From Campylobacter concisus (GTDB taxonomy: Bacteria; Campylobacterota; Campylobacteria; Campylobacterales; Campylobacteraceae): DNA of 64,000 nt. The DNA lies in the NCBI RefSeq assembly GCF_015679985.1, contig NZ_CP049239.1:1240001-1304000 (forward strand), in the 5' to 3' direction. Positions 1 to 8,088 of the stretch are shown here, piece by piece (the stretch's first letter is position 1; every line of letters begins with the position of its first letter). The notes under the pieces are model-generated. The model did not search any database, was not told the DNA's origin, and worked only from the letters and a program-made list of their open reading frames with translations. A program made the translations under genes and the position numbers.

Positions 1-273
1 ATGTCAAATGAAGAAGTTACAGCTAAAATTTTTGAACAATGGAACCTTGAGACAGAGCTTAGCAGCTCAATACTCTATTCAAATAATCCAGAAGAGGCAC
101 CAGATCATATAAAAGACTATGCAAAAGCCCTAAAAGTGATAAAAACAGCTGTAAATATTTTTAATCAACTTGATGATATAAGCATACAAAATACTCTACC
201 TCTTCTTGACGAATACGGCTTTGGACATGATACGTTTTTAATGGCTGTCGCTAAAGTCAAAGATAATTTGTGA
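1..273 (+). CDS. HDOD domain protein, C-terminal part
   Basis: Only the last 90 residues are in the window. The pattern of a Trp-containing helix (EQWNLETELSSSI), then NNPEEAPDHIKDYAKAL, matches the last helices of HDOD domains, which are HD-like domains without catalytic metal ligands that are common in Campylobacter signalling. The ATG at base 1 is probably an internal Met, because an HDOD domain needs over 150 residues upstream. The stop codon overlaps the GTG start of rnr (GTGA), so the two are probably cotranslated. Function is unknown beyond the family role in regulation. Confidence 0.6.
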   Translation: MSNEEVTAKIFEQWNLETELSSSILYSNNPEEAPDHIKDYAKALKVIKTAVNIFNQLDDISIQNTLPLLDEYGFGHDTFLMAVAKVKDNL

Positions 274-2189
274 AAGAATTTCTAACATCACTACTAGTTG
301 GCATCAAGGAAAAAGAAGTTTCAAACGAAGATAAAGAGATTTTACGAAATCTCTTAAATCTTGGTGCTGTAAGCTCTAATAAAGATAAATTTTACCTAAA
401 CAATGGCTACGTCTGCGGCAAGCTAGACATCAGTCAAAACGCAACTGGCTTTATCATGCCGTTTGATAAACGCTTCAAGCAAGATATCATTGTAGAAAAT
501 AAAAATTTAAACAACTCTCACCTTGGCGATATCGTGTTAGCAAAGCTTTTACCGCTTAAGAAAAAACGCCAAAGCGCTAAGATAGTGATGAGTCTAAAGC
601 TTGCAAATGAGACAAGTGTGGTCTATACAAAACGCTTTGGAGCGGCCATTTTAGGAGTAAATTTAAAAACTGGACTAAGCACGACCTTAAAAGCGACGCA
701 AAAAAGCCTAAAGATGCTCCCACTTAGGACGCTACTAAAGATAAATAACCTAAACAACGAGATAGTTGAGGTTTTAGGAAATTTAGAAGACCCATTAAGC
801 GATGAGAAAATTTCGCTTGCTATTTATAATAAAAACGATAAATTTAGCGAGGCCTGCGAGCTTGAGGCAAAGGCTTTTGGCGACGAAGTCGATGCTAGCA
901 TGTATCCAAATAGAGTTGATCTAAGAAATTTAGAGTTTTGTACGATCGATCCAGTCGATGCCAAAGACTTTGACGATGCCATATATTTTGATGAGAAAAA
1001 GCGAGAAATTTATGTCGCAATCGCTGATGTAAGCGAGTATGTGACCGCATATAGCGCTATTGACAGCGAGGCTAAAAAAAGAGGCTTTTCTATCTACTTT
1101 CCGCACATTTCAGTGCCGATGTTGCCACGCGCGCTAAGTGAAAATATCTGCTCGCTAAAGCCAGATGTGCCGCGCCTTGCATTTTGCTTTAAAATTTCAC
1201 TTGATGCGAATAATGAGGTAAAAAAAGAGGAGCTTTTTGAAGCGATCATCCTTTCAAAAAGGCGCTTTAACTACGACGAGATCGATGAAATTTTAGAAGG
1301 CAAAAGAGAGTGTGAAATTTCATGGGTCAAGCTACTTTTTAAACTTACCACAAAGCTTCGCAAAAAAAGGCTTTTGCATGCATTTGAATTTAGGACAAAA
1401 GAGCTGAGAATGAGTCTTGATGAAGAGGGTCAAATTTTACAAACTAGATTTGAAAGCGACTCTGACTCACATAGACTTGTCGAGGACTGCATGCTTTTAG
1501 CGAACAAAGCTGCCGCAAAGCTCATCACAAAAGGCGTTTTTAGAAACCATGCTTCGCCTGATTTTAAAAAGATAGATACATTACTTGAAGATTTGCAACT
1601 TTTGGGGCTTGACTTTACTTATGAAAACGATCTTGCAAATTTAATAAGAAAAGTACAGCTAAAAGCCGATGAACTTGGTAACCGCGAAGAGATAGATAAG
1701 CTCATCATCAAGTCTCAAAAAAAAGCTGAGTACTCAAGTGAAAATTTAGGTCACTTTGGGCTTGGATTTGATAGATACACGCACTTTACAAGCCCTATTA
1801 GACGCTATTCTGATCTCATTTTACACAGACTTTTAAAGGCTAAAATTTCAAAAGATGACAAGCTTTACAACTTTTTGCTTTTAAACATCCAAAGCACCTG
1901 CGCAAATTTAAGCGAGCTTGAAAGAGAGGCCGACAAGGTAGCCTACGACTTTATGGATAGGAAATTTGCACGCTGGGCAGCCGCAAACATCGGCAAAGAG
2001 GTGCGCTGCTATGTGAGCGAAAACCAAAATGTCTTGGTTGCTAAGCTTGATGATTATTTTGTCGGAGCTAGGATTTTTATAACAGGATACAGCGCAAATT
2101 TACTTCAAAAGCTTGTCGTAAAGATCACAGAGGCCGACATCGCAAGTGCTAAAATTTTTGCAAAAGTGGTAAGAAAGATCGATGTATAG
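270..2189 (+). CDS. rnr: Ribonuclease R (RNB family exoribonuclease)
   Basis: A 3'-to-5' exoribonuclease that degrades structured RNA in the cytoplasm. The RNB domain is clear: the metal-binding block DPVDAKDFDDA has D227, D230, D233, D235 and D236, and FTSPIRRYSD lies near residue 505. At 639 residues it is much shorter than E. coli RNase R (about 813) but is in the range of Helicobacter/Campylobacter enzymes; the C-terminal S1 domain is short and weakly conserved. The start is GTG, overlapping the HDOD stop by 4 bases, and the end overlaps holA by 8 bases, so the three genes form one translationally coupled unit. Confidence 0.93.
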   Translation: MKEFLTSLLVGIKEKEVSNEDKEILRNLLNLGAVSSNKDKFYLNNGYVCGKLDISQNATGFIMPFDKRFKQDIIVENKNLNNSHLGDIVLAKLLPLKKKRQSAKIVMSLKLANETSVVYTKRFGAAILGVNLKTGLSTTLKATQKSLKMLPLRTLLKINNLNNEIVEVLGNLEDPLSDEKISLAIYNKNDKFSEACELEAKAFGDEVDASMYPNRVDLRNLEFCTIDPVDAKDFDDAIYFDEKKREIYVAIADVSEYVTAYSAIDSEAKKRGFSIYFPHISVPMLPRALSENICSLKPDVPRLAFCFKISLDANNEVKKEELFEAIILSKRRFNYDEIDEILEGKRECEISWVKLLFKLTTKLRKKRLLHAFEFRTKELRMSLDEEGQILQTRFESDSDSHRLVEDCMLLANKAAAKLITKGVFRNHASPDFKKIDTLLEDLQLLGLDFTYENDLANLIRKVQLKADELGNREEIDKLIIKSQKKAEYSSENLGHFGLGFDRYTHFTSPIRRYSDLILHRLLKAKISKDDKLYNFLLLNIQSTCANLSELEREADKVAYDFMDRKFARWAAANIGKEVRCYVSENQNVLVAKLDDYFVGARIFITGYSANLLQKLVVKITEADIASAKIFAKVVRKIDV

Positions 2190-3180
2190 AAAAGATTTGG
2201 AGCTAAATTTAGCAAATGCAAATTTGAGCAACTACTTCTTGCTTTTTGGGGCGGATGAGTTTCAGATCGAACTTTTTGGTAAGGAAATTTTGAGCTTTTA
2301 CTCAAGCGAAGATGCAAATCTATTAAGCCTTTATTTTGACGAGTACAACTACGCGCAAGCAAGCTCTCATCTAAGCGAGCAGTCGCTTTTTGGTGGCAAA
2401 AACATCCTATATGTAAAAAGCGACAAAAAGATCCCAGCAAAAGAGCTAAAAGAGCTCATCTCGCTTTGTTCAAAAAGCCAGGACAGCTACTTTTTGTTTG
2501 AGCTTTATGAGTCCGATATGAAACTAGTTTTTGATACACAAAAGACTTTTGGGACAAATTTTGCTAGATTTTTCAAGCCCTCAACTCCAGATGAAGCGAT
2601 AAATTTGCTAGCTAAAAGCGCAGCTAAAATTGGTCTAAACATAACCAAAAACGCACTTTACGAGCTTTACTTTACGCATAATGAAAATTTATACCTTGCA
2701 GCAAGCGAGCTAACAAAGCTAAAGAGCCTAAACACACACATCGAACAAGATGATGTAAAAAGGCTAGTTTTTGGACTTGGCGGGATAAATTTTGATGATT
2801 TTTTTAACAAATTTATGGCTCTAAAAGACATAAAAAACGACTTTTTTACCTATCTAGAAGATCCAAATTTTAATGAAATTTTACTTCTAAATTCGCTTTA
2901 CAAAGCATTTTTTAGACTATTTAAAATTTACTCTTATATAAAGATAAATGGCCGATTAAATTTAGATGAGGCAATTGGTTATCAACCGCCTGTAAATGTC
3001 GCAAATTTATTAAAAGCAAATAGTCTAAAACTAAATTTAAACGCCTATTTAGAGATATTTAAAACGCTAAATTTAGCCGAGTTAGAGCTAAAAACAAATA
3101 CAAAAATGGATAAAGAAATTTTTGTATTATCAACTATTTTAAATTTACAACACCTCATATCAACAGCAAATATTAAGTAA
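2182..3180 (+). CDS. holA: DNA polymerase III delta subunit
   Basis: This is the clamp-loader delta subunit that opens the beta sliding clamp. It has 332 residues. The N-terminal NYFLLFGADEFQIELF resembles the HolA start, and the C-terminal helical region (LELKTNTKMDKEIFVLSTIL) matches the family end. Sequence conservation of HolA is low, so the assignment also rests on position: it directly follows rnr with an 8-base overlap, the same pair as in C. jejuni (my recollection). No Walker motif is expected in delta. Confidence 0.85.
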   Translation: MYRKDLELNLANANLSNYFLLFGADEFQIELFGKEILSFYSSEDANLLSLYFDEYNYAQASSHLSEQSLFGGKNILYVKSDKKIPAKELKELISLCSKSQDSYFLFELYESDMKLVFDTQKTFGTNFARFFKPSTPDEAINLLAKSAAKIGLNITKNALYELYFTHNENLYLAASELTKLKSLNTHIEQDDVKRLVFGLGGINFDDFFNKFMALKDIKNDFFTYLEDPNFNEILLLNSLYKAFFRLFKIYSYIKINGRLNLDEAIGYQPPVNVANLLKANSLKLNLNAYLEIFKTLNLAELELKTNTKMDKEIFVLSTILNLQHLISTANIK

Positions 3181-3257
3181 CTTTAAGCTAAAATCCACCC
3201 TTGCTTAATGCAAAATCCTTGCTCACAAAGTGAGCTAAATATCCATAAGGAGAAGAA

Positions 3258-3677
3258 ATGAAACATTACGAGCTTTTATTTATTCTTAAGCCGACACTAA
3301 CGGAAGAGGAAGTTAAAGCTAAAGTTGACTTCGTAAAAGAAGTTATAACAAAAAATGGCGGCGAAATCGCTACTGTCGTTGAGATGGGCACTAGAAAACT
3401 AGCTTATACCATCAAAAAATATGAGCGTGGAACATATTTTGTTATCTATTACAAAGCACCACCAGCACTTCTTGCAGAGCTTACAAGAAATGTAAGGATC
3501 ACTGAAGATATCATAAGATTTTTAAGCGTTAAATATGAAAATAAACGCGAAATCGCAGCTTGGGAAAGACTTTGCAAAGGTATCAAACAAACTATAAAAA
3601 AAGAGCCTCGTGAGCCAAGAGCACCGCGTGAGCCAAGAGTTGAAAAAGTAGACGAGCAAACTTTTACAGAAGAATAA
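3258..3677 (+). CDS. rpsF: 30S ribosomal protein S6
   Basis: Ribosomal protein S6 of the small-subunit platform, where it pairs with S18. The N-terminus [17 protein letters not shown] and the segment [20 protein letters not shown] are characteristic. It has 139 residues, longer than the minimal S6 because of a charged C-terminal tail with repeated PREPR units (about residues 115-130). A strong AAGGAGAAGAA ribosome binding site precedes the ATG. It is the first gene of rpsF-ssb-rpsR, a conserved cluster. Confidence 0.97.
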   Translation: MKHYELLFILKPTLTEEEVKAKVDFVKEVITKNGGEIATVVEMGTRKLAYTIKKYERGTYFVIYYKAPPALLAELTRNVRITEDIIRFLSVKYENKREIAAWERLCKGIKQTIKKEPREPRAPREPRVEKVDEQTFTEE

Positions 3678-3690
3678 TCAAGGATCAAAA

Positions 3691-4248
3691 ATGTTCAATA
3701 AAGTAGTACTGGTTGGGAATTTAACAAGAGATATCGAGCTAAGATACACTACTAGTGGATCTGCTATAGGAAATTCCGGTATTGCTGTTACTAGAAAATT
3801 TAATACTAACGGCGAAAAACGTGAAGAGACATGCTTTATTGACATATCGTTCTTTGGCAAATCAGCTGAGATAGCAAATCAATATTTAAGCAAAGGCTCC
3901 AAGCTTCTGGTTGAAGGAAGATTAAAATTTGATCAATGGACCGACAATAACGGACAAAACCGTTCAAAGCACTCAATCGTAGTTGAAAATATGGAGATGC
4001 TTGGCGGAAATAGCGGAGCTAATGGACAAAGTCAAGGTGGATTTAATCAAAATAGTTCGTACTCACAACAACGAAATAATGGTTCAAATAATAGCTATGG
4101 TAATGGTGGATATCAAAATTCAGCATCACAAAGACAGCAAATGCAACCACAAAATAAAAAAGTACAAGAAGAGTACTATGAGGAAAAAATCCCTGATATA
4201 AACATTGACGCCGATAATTTTGATGGCGACAACGAAATACCGTTTTAA
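3691..4248 (+). CDS. ssb: Single-stranded DNA-binding protein
   Basis: SSB coats single-stranded DNA in replication and repair. The OB-fold covers about residues 1-105 (FNKVVLVGNLTRDIELRY, then KSAEIANQYLSKGSKLLVEG). A flexible linker rich in Gly, Asn and Gln follows, and the protein ends in the acidic partner-binding tip DNEIPF (residues 180-185). The 185-residue length is normal. It lies 13 bases after rpsF and 15 before rpsR. Confidence 0.97.
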   Translation: MFNKVVLVGNLTRDIELRYTTSGSAIGNSGIAVTRKFNTNGEKREETCFIDISFFGKSAEIANQYLSKGSKLLVEGRLKFDQWTDNNGQNRSKHSIVVENMEMLGGNSGANGQSQGGFNQNSSYSQQRNNGSNNSYGNGGYQNSASQRQQMQPQNKKVQEEYYEEKIPDINIDADNFDGDNEIPF

Positions 4249-4263
4249 TTTAAAGGATAGAAA

Positions 4264-4524
4264 ATGGCAGAAAAAAGAAAATATTCACGTAAATATTGCA
4301 AATTTACAGAAGCAAAAATTGATTTTATAGATTATAAAGATACTTCTCTTTTAAAGTATTGTTTATCAGAGAGATTTAAAATCATGCCAAGACGTTTAAC
4401 TGGCACATCAAAAAGACATCAAGAGATGGTAGAAAAAGCGATCAAAAGAGCTCGTCATGCAGCTATTATACCTTACATAGTAGATCGCAAAGATGTAGTT
4501 TCAAATCCTTTTGATGGACTATAA
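4264..4524 (+). CDS. rpsR: 30S ribosomal protein S18
   Basis: S18 is the small, basic partner of S6 on the 30S platform. The 86 residues contain [15 protein letters not shown] and the conserved segment [26 protein letters not shown] precedes the ATG by a few bases. It is the last gene of the cluster and is followed within 20 bases by a terminator-like hairpin. Confidence 0.97.
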   Translation: MAEKRKYSRKYCKFTEAKIDFIDYKDTSLLKYCLSERFKIMPRRLTGTSKRHQEMVEKAIKRARHAAIIPYIVDRKDVVSNPFDGL

Positions 4525-4538
4525 TTAATTAACTTATT

Positions 4539-4559
4539 AAGCCCCTATTAACGGGGTTT
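4539..4559 (+). terminator. Terminator-like hairpin after rpsR
   Basis: AAGCCCC (4539-4545) pairs with GGGGTTT (4553-4559) around a short AT-rich loop. It sits 15 bases after the rpsR stop and ends in a short T run, so it probably ends the rpsF-ssb-rpsR transcript. Confidence 0.7.
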
Positions 4560-4560
4560 A

Positions 4561-5043
4561 ATCCTAATCCTAAATATCCTAGATTTATATTCTTACAGAT
4601 TTTTATTTATTGAACACAGTTCAAAATATTTTTCAAGTACTATCTATAATTTTGATTTAACTTGCACGAGGTAAATAGAATTTATTCAAGTAGACATCTC
4701 AAATATATACTGTCTTTAAACAACTCTTTAGTTCAAAAATAACTTATTTAGCCATATGTGCAATCAATGTCGTCGATTTACCACAATTCTTACTATTATG
4801 AATCACACATCATCTATCGTATAGCAATAGCTATTCACATGAGGCTAAAAAGTAAGATGCTTAATATAGAAGAACTTTACAATAAAAACATATCTTAGTA
4901 AATCCAATATTCATCCATTTGGTGTCCGCATATCTTACAAATGGCCTTTATTATGTATTTTTTATTTTAAAAATTTACCAATGTCAAATCAGCTTAACCG
5001 TACAATTAATATTAGCCAAAAACAAATTTTAAACATCCTTTTC
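4561..5043. other. Intergenic region with a possible decayed coding relic
   Basis: About 480 bases with no intact gene lie between the rpsR hairpin and the tRNA promoter. On the minus strand, 4744-4806 reads VIHNSKNCGKSTTLIAHMAK and then stops; this resembles the ParA-type deviant Walker A motif. Further downstream in the same frame, fragments such as RASxIKIIDST are broken by stops. Around 4890-4950 another minus-strand fragment reads CKICGHQMDEYW. These look like remains of a lost gene or genes, but each fragment is short and could be chance. Confidence 0.3.
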
Positions 5044-5072
5044 TTGACATGTAATAATGTTTTTTGTATAAT
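5044..5072 (+). promoter_or_regulatory. Consensus sigma-70 promoter of the tRNA cluster
   Basis: TTGACA (5044-5049) and TATAAT (5067-5072) are both perfect consensus hexamers with a 17-base spacer. Campylobacter promoters often lack a recognisable -35 box, so this one is unusually strong, which suits a stable-RNA operon. The first tRNA begins 22 bases after the -10 box. Confidence 0.88.
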
Positions 5073-5094
5073 CTCAATTCTTTTTTAAACAAAT

Positions 5095-5170
5095 GTCTTG
5101 CTAGCTCAGTCGGTAGAGCATCTCACTTTTAATGAGGGGGCCGTTGGTTCGAATCCAACGCAGGACACCA
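5095..5170 (+). tRNA. tRNA-Lys (TTT)
   Basis: This is a 76-base cloverleaf. The acceptor stem GTCTTGC pairs with GCAGGAC, followed by A and an encoded CCA. The D-arm is GCTCAGTCGGTAGAGC, the anticodon loop reads CTTTTAA with anticodon TTT, and the T-arm contains GTTCGAATC. It is the first of four tRNAs. Confidence 0.95.
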
Positions 5171-5183
5171 TTTTTGGGTTTAT

Positions 5184-5259
5184 GACCCTTTCGTCTAGTG
5201 GCTCAGGACTCTACTTTCTCTGTGTAGAAACAGAGGTTCAAATCCTCTAAGGGTCGCCA
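5184..5259 (+). tRNA. tRNA-Glu with an abnormal anticodon loop
   Basis: This has the tRNA-Glu body: acceptor GACCCTT/AAGGGTC, discriminator G, encoded CCA, D-arm GTCTAGTGGCTCAGGAC and T-stem AGAGG/CCTCT. In the standard 5-7-5 fold the anticodon stem is CTACT/TGTAG with a T-T mismatch next to the loop, and the loop TTCTCTG (5216-5222) gives anticodon CTC with T at position 37. The alternative is a perfect stem TCTAC/GTAGA with a nine-base loop containing TTC. Both are irregular. Identity as Glu is firm; the anticodon is not. Confidence 0.8.
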
Positions 5260-5277
5260 GATATTTTTTAAATTTTA

Positions 5278-5353
5278 GGTCGCTTAGCTCAGTTGGTAGA
5301 GCGCCACCCTTACAAGGTGGATGTCATAAGTTCGAGTCTTATAGCGACCACCA
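5278..5353 (+). tRNA. tRNA-Val (TAC)
   Basis: A 76-base cloverleaf. The acceptor is GGTCGCT/AGCGACC, followed by A and an encoded CCA. The anticodon stem is CCACC/GGTGG around loop CTTACAA, giving anticodon TAC. The T-arm contains GTTCGAGTC. Confidence 0.95.
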
Positions 5354-5361
5354 TTTTAGGT

Positions 5362-5438
5362 GCAGCGGTAGTTCAGTTGGTTAGAATGCCGCCCTGTCAC
5401 GGCGGAGGTCGCGGGTTCGAGCCCCGTCCGCTGCGCCA
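5362..5438 (+). tRNA. tRNA-Asp (GTC)
   Basis: A 77-base cloverleaf. The acceptor is GCAGCGG/CCGCTGC, followed by G and an encoded CCA. The anticodon stem is CCGCC/GGCGG around loop CTGTCAC, giving anticodon GTC. It is the last tRNA of the cluster, only 8 bases after tRNA-Val. No clear terminator hairpin follows it. Confidence 0.95.
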
Positions 5439-5552
5439 TCATTTATTCTTTAACTTCCATTTTTCCCAGTTATTGTTATTCTTAAAAATAGTGAATTTTA
5501 TTAAAAATTTATATTTTAAAATTTTACATATAAAATAAATTGAGAAATAAAA

Positions 5553-5680
5553 TCTAAGTTATCACCACTAAATCGCATATATTTAAAAATAAATCTTTTA
5601 CTAAAATTTCTAGATAATTGATACAAGATAAATCAAAAATTAATATTTTTATCTCTAAGTTATCAAAAAATCAATATAAT
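5553..5680 (+). promoter_or_regulatory. ribB promoter region with a 12-base direct repeat
   Basis: TCTAAGTTATCA occurs twice, at 5553-5564 and 5654-5665, 101 bases apart. A TATAAT box lies at 5675-5680, so the second copy covers the usual -35 position. An AAGGGA ribosome binding site follows just before the ribB ATG. The region is too AT-rich and unstructured for an FMN riboswitch. The repeat may be an operator, which is inference. Confidence 0.5.
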
Positions 5681-5705
5681 CGTAAAAATTTAATAAGGGA
5701 AATTT

Positions 5706-6725
5706 ATGGCATTTGAAAATGTATTAAAAGCGATTGAAGATATAAAAAATGGCAAAATGGTAATTATGGTCGATGACGAAGACCGTGAGAATGAAGGAGA
5801 CTTGGTCTTTTCGGCGGCAAGCAGCGATATGCAAAAGGTAAATTTTGCAATCACTCATGCAAAAGGTGTGCTTTGCCTTGCAATGGATGAAGCAAACGCA
5901 AAAAGACTTGATTTGCCGCTAATGGTTTCTAAAAATACATCTAGTCACGAAACCGCATTTACTGTCACAATTGACGCAAAGGAAGCAACGACAGGCGTAA
6001 GTGCTTATGAGCGAGATATGACGATTAGACTTGCTGCTAGTATTGATTCAGTGCCTGAAAATTTTGTAAGGCCTGGGCATATATTTCCGCTTATTGCAAA
6101 AAAAGGTGGCGTCCTCGTTCGTACAGGTCACACTGAAGGATCAGTTGATCTTTGCAAACTCGCTGGCGTTAGCCCAATGGCAGCGATTTGTGAGATCGTA
6201 AAAGAAGATGGCACAATGGCAAGACGTGATTATTTGGAAGAATTCTGTAAAAAATTTAACCTAAATATGATAAGCGTTTCTGAATTAGTAGAATACAGAC
6301 TTAGTCACGAAAGCTTAATAGAAGTTTCGCCTGCAAAGAGTGTAAAAATCTGTGGTTTTGAAGCAAAAAGATATGACATAAAAGATCACGAAAATAAAAA
6401 TCACGCTGCCTATGTTTTCGGAGAGATAAAAGCGCAAACTAATGTAAAATTTCAAAAAATAAGCAAAGACCATGAGCTTTTAAGCGGAGATAAATTTGAT
6501 AATTTATTAAAGGCATTGGATTTTTTAAGTAAAAATGGCGGAGTGTTGCTATTTTTAGACAGCAATAAAAGCGATACAAGCTCGCAAAAAGATTATGGCA
6601 TTGGGGCACAAATTTTAAAGTATTTTGGCATAAGTGAAATTGAGCTTTTAAGCTCAAATAAAAATAAAGAATTTGTAAGCCTTGCAGGTTTTGGTCTTGA
6701 TATAAAAGGCTATAAAGAAATTTAA
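5706..6725 (+). CDS. ribB: 3,4-dihydroxy-2-butanone 4-phosphate synthase with degenerate GTP cyclohydrolase II tail
   Basis: This enzyme makes the four-carbon precursor of riboflavin from ribulose 5-phosphate. The N-terminal domain (about 1-200) has the acidic loop VDDEDRENEGD (22-32), HETAFTVTIDA, and RTGHTEGSVDLCKLAG. The C-terminal domain (about 205-339) has the GTP cyclohydrolase II fold relics DYGIGAQILKYFGI and AGFGLDIKGY, but no CDC-type zinc cysteines or catalytic block, so it cannot be an active cyclohydrolase. A separate ribA is therefore expected elsewhere. Some databases would name this gene ribA or ribBA. Confidence 0.92.
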   Translation: MAFENVLKAIEDIKNGKMVIMVDDEDRENEGDLVFSAASSDMQKVNFAITHAKGVLCLAMDEANAKRLDLPLMVSKNTSSHETAFTVTIDAKEATTGVSAYERDMTIRLAASIDSVPENFVRPGHIFPLIAKKGGVLVRTGHTEGSVDLCKLAGVSPMAAICEIVKEDGTMARRDYLEEFCKKFNLNMISVSELVEYRLSHESLIEVSPAKSVKICGFEAKRYDIKDHENKNHAAYVFGEIKAQTNVKFQKISKDHELLSGDKFDNLLKALDFLSKNGGVLLFLDSNKSDTSSQKDYGIGAQILKYFGISEIELLSSNKNKEFVSLAGFGLDIKGYKEI

Positions 6726-6762
6726 TTTTGTCACGTTCTATTTAATGCGGATATTAATCATC

Positions 6763-7572
6763 CTAGTAGCAAAATTCTTCACTTGGGAAAATTTTGCCTT
6801 TTACATCATTTGCGTAGGATTGCACACTCTTTCTTACAATATCCGCTCCATCAAGATAGTGTTTTACAAATTTTGGTTTAAAGTCTTCAAAAAAACCAAG
6901 CATATCAGACCACACAAGCACTTGTCCATCGACATTTACCCCAGACCCAATGCCAATAACTGGTATATGAACTTGCTTTGTTATCTCGCTAGCCACACTA
7001 CTCATCGTACCTTCAAGCAAGATACCAAATGTTCCAGCTTGCTCGAACGCCAAAGCCTCGTCAATTAGTTTTTTTGCCTCGATCTCGCTTCTGCCTTTTA
7101 TCTTATAACCGCCTTCAAATTTATAAAACTGAGGCTTTAAACCAATGTGAGCCATAACATTTATGCCCTCTTCACAAAGGCGCTTCACTAAATTTACTTG
7201 GTGCATGCCAACTTCGAGCTTTACCGCATCGGCATTTGTCTGTTTGAAAAATTTCATCGCATTTTTTATCGCTTGCTTTTCATTTGTGTAACTACCAAAT
7301 GGCATATCAGCCATGATAAAAGTATTTTTAGCTCCGTTACAAACAGCCTTTGTATGATAAAGCATGGTATTCATGTCCGCACTTATCGTGCTTTCTTGCA
7401 TATTAAAACTCATATTTAAGCTATCGCCAACCAAAATAATATCAGCATAATCATTAAAAAGCTTAGCAAATAACGCATCATAGGCTGTTATCATTACAAT
7501 AGGGTCAATGCCTTTTTTGTTTTTTATATCATTTATGCTTAATTTTTTCTTCTGAGTTTTTTCATTTTTCAT
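6763..7572 (-). CDS. panB: 3-methyl-2-oxobutanoate hydroxymethyltransferase
   Basis: This catalyses the first step of pantothenate synthesis, making ketopantoate from 2-oxoisovalerate and methylene-tetrahydrofolate. Family blocks seen include MITAYDALFAKLFND, ILVGDSLNMSF, IMADMPFGSY, AHIGLKPQ, ILLEGTMSSVASEIT and IGIGSGVNVDGQVLV. I chose the ATG at 7572 (269 residues) over an in-frame TTG at 7584, because GGAG lies 7 bases upstream of the ATG. It is convergent with ribB and stands alone; panC and panD are not nearby. Confidence 0.95.
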   Translation of the reverse strand: MKNEKTQKKKLSINDIKNKKGIDPIVMITAYDALFAKLFNDYADIILVGDSLNMSFNMQESTISADMNTMLYHTKAVCNGAKNTFIMADMPFGSYTNEKQAIKNAMKFFKQTNADAVKLEVGMHQVNLVKRLCEEGINVMAHIGLKPQFYKFEGGYKIKGRSEIEAKKLIDEALAFEQAGTFGILLEGTMSSVASEITKQVHIPVIGIGSGVNVDGQVLVWSDMLGFFEDFKPKFVKHYLDGADIVRKSVQSYANDVKGKIFPSEEFCY

Positions 7573-7657
7573 TGCAAGCTCCAAGGATTTTACCTAAAAG
7601 GCTAACAATTTTATCAAATTTTTGCTACAATTACGCCAATTTCTTAAGGACATAAAA

Positions 7658-8062
7658 ATGGGTATATTAAAAAGGCTTGAAATAGATTACTCTTATGACA
7701 TAGTTGAAGAATTTTTATCTCACTATGCTTTAATGTGCGATTTACTCGAGCCTTTGATAATAAATTTAGGAAGAGCTGATAAATATAAAGATAGTATCTT
7801 AGAGCTTACTAGGATTTTTCATAATATTAAATCAGCAGCAGGATTCATGCATCTTGATCCGATATTAAAGCTTACAACTTTAGCTGAAGAGATAGCTCAA
7901 GAAGCAAGAAGTCTAAAAGGGCCAGCAAATGATAAATTTATAGATTGGTTACTACTTATTAGCGATCAGTTTAATAAATATAAAGATGATGTAGAGAACG
8001 ATTTTGAATATTTTAGCGTTCTTGAGCCAAAAATCATTGATGTGCCTGCAAAACTTAACTAA
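7658..8062 (+). CDS. Orphan HPt-like histidine phosphotransfer protein
   Basis: This is a 134-residue, mostly helical protein. The segment IFHNIKSAAGFMHLDPILKL (about 54-73) matches the HPt phosphorelay motif, with H55 as the likely phosphorylated residue and the AG small-residue turn after it. No kinase or receiver domain is fused. I chose the ATG at 7658, with TAAGGA 8 bases upstream, over the TTG at 7622. A TACAAT box at 7625-7630 may be its promoter, divergent from panB. The partners are unknown. Confidence 0.65.
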   Translation: MGILKRLEIDYSYDIVEEFLSHYALMCDLLEPLIINLGRADKYKDSILELTRIFHNIKSAAGFMHLDPILKLTTLAEEIAQEARSLKGPANDKFIDWLLLISDQFNKYKDDVENDFEYFSVLEPKIIDVPAKLN

Positions 8063-8088
8063 ATAATTCACTAACCATTTTATTTTTT

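Noticed and set aside
3601-3650. PREPR repeats in rpsF as a DNA repeat element
   Set aside because: They are a short in-frame coding repeat of a charged tail and are not found elsewhere in the window.
5293-5538. Open frame across tRNA-Val and tRNA-Asp
   Set aside because: It is a chance frame through tRNA genes and contains their conserved arms.
5439-5705. FMN riboswitch upstream of ribB
   Set aside because: The leader is AT-rich, with none of the GC-rich conserved stems of the RFN element.
6763-7584. TTG start for panB at 7584
   Set aside because: The GGAG site fits the ATG at 7572; using the TTG would put that site inside the coding region.
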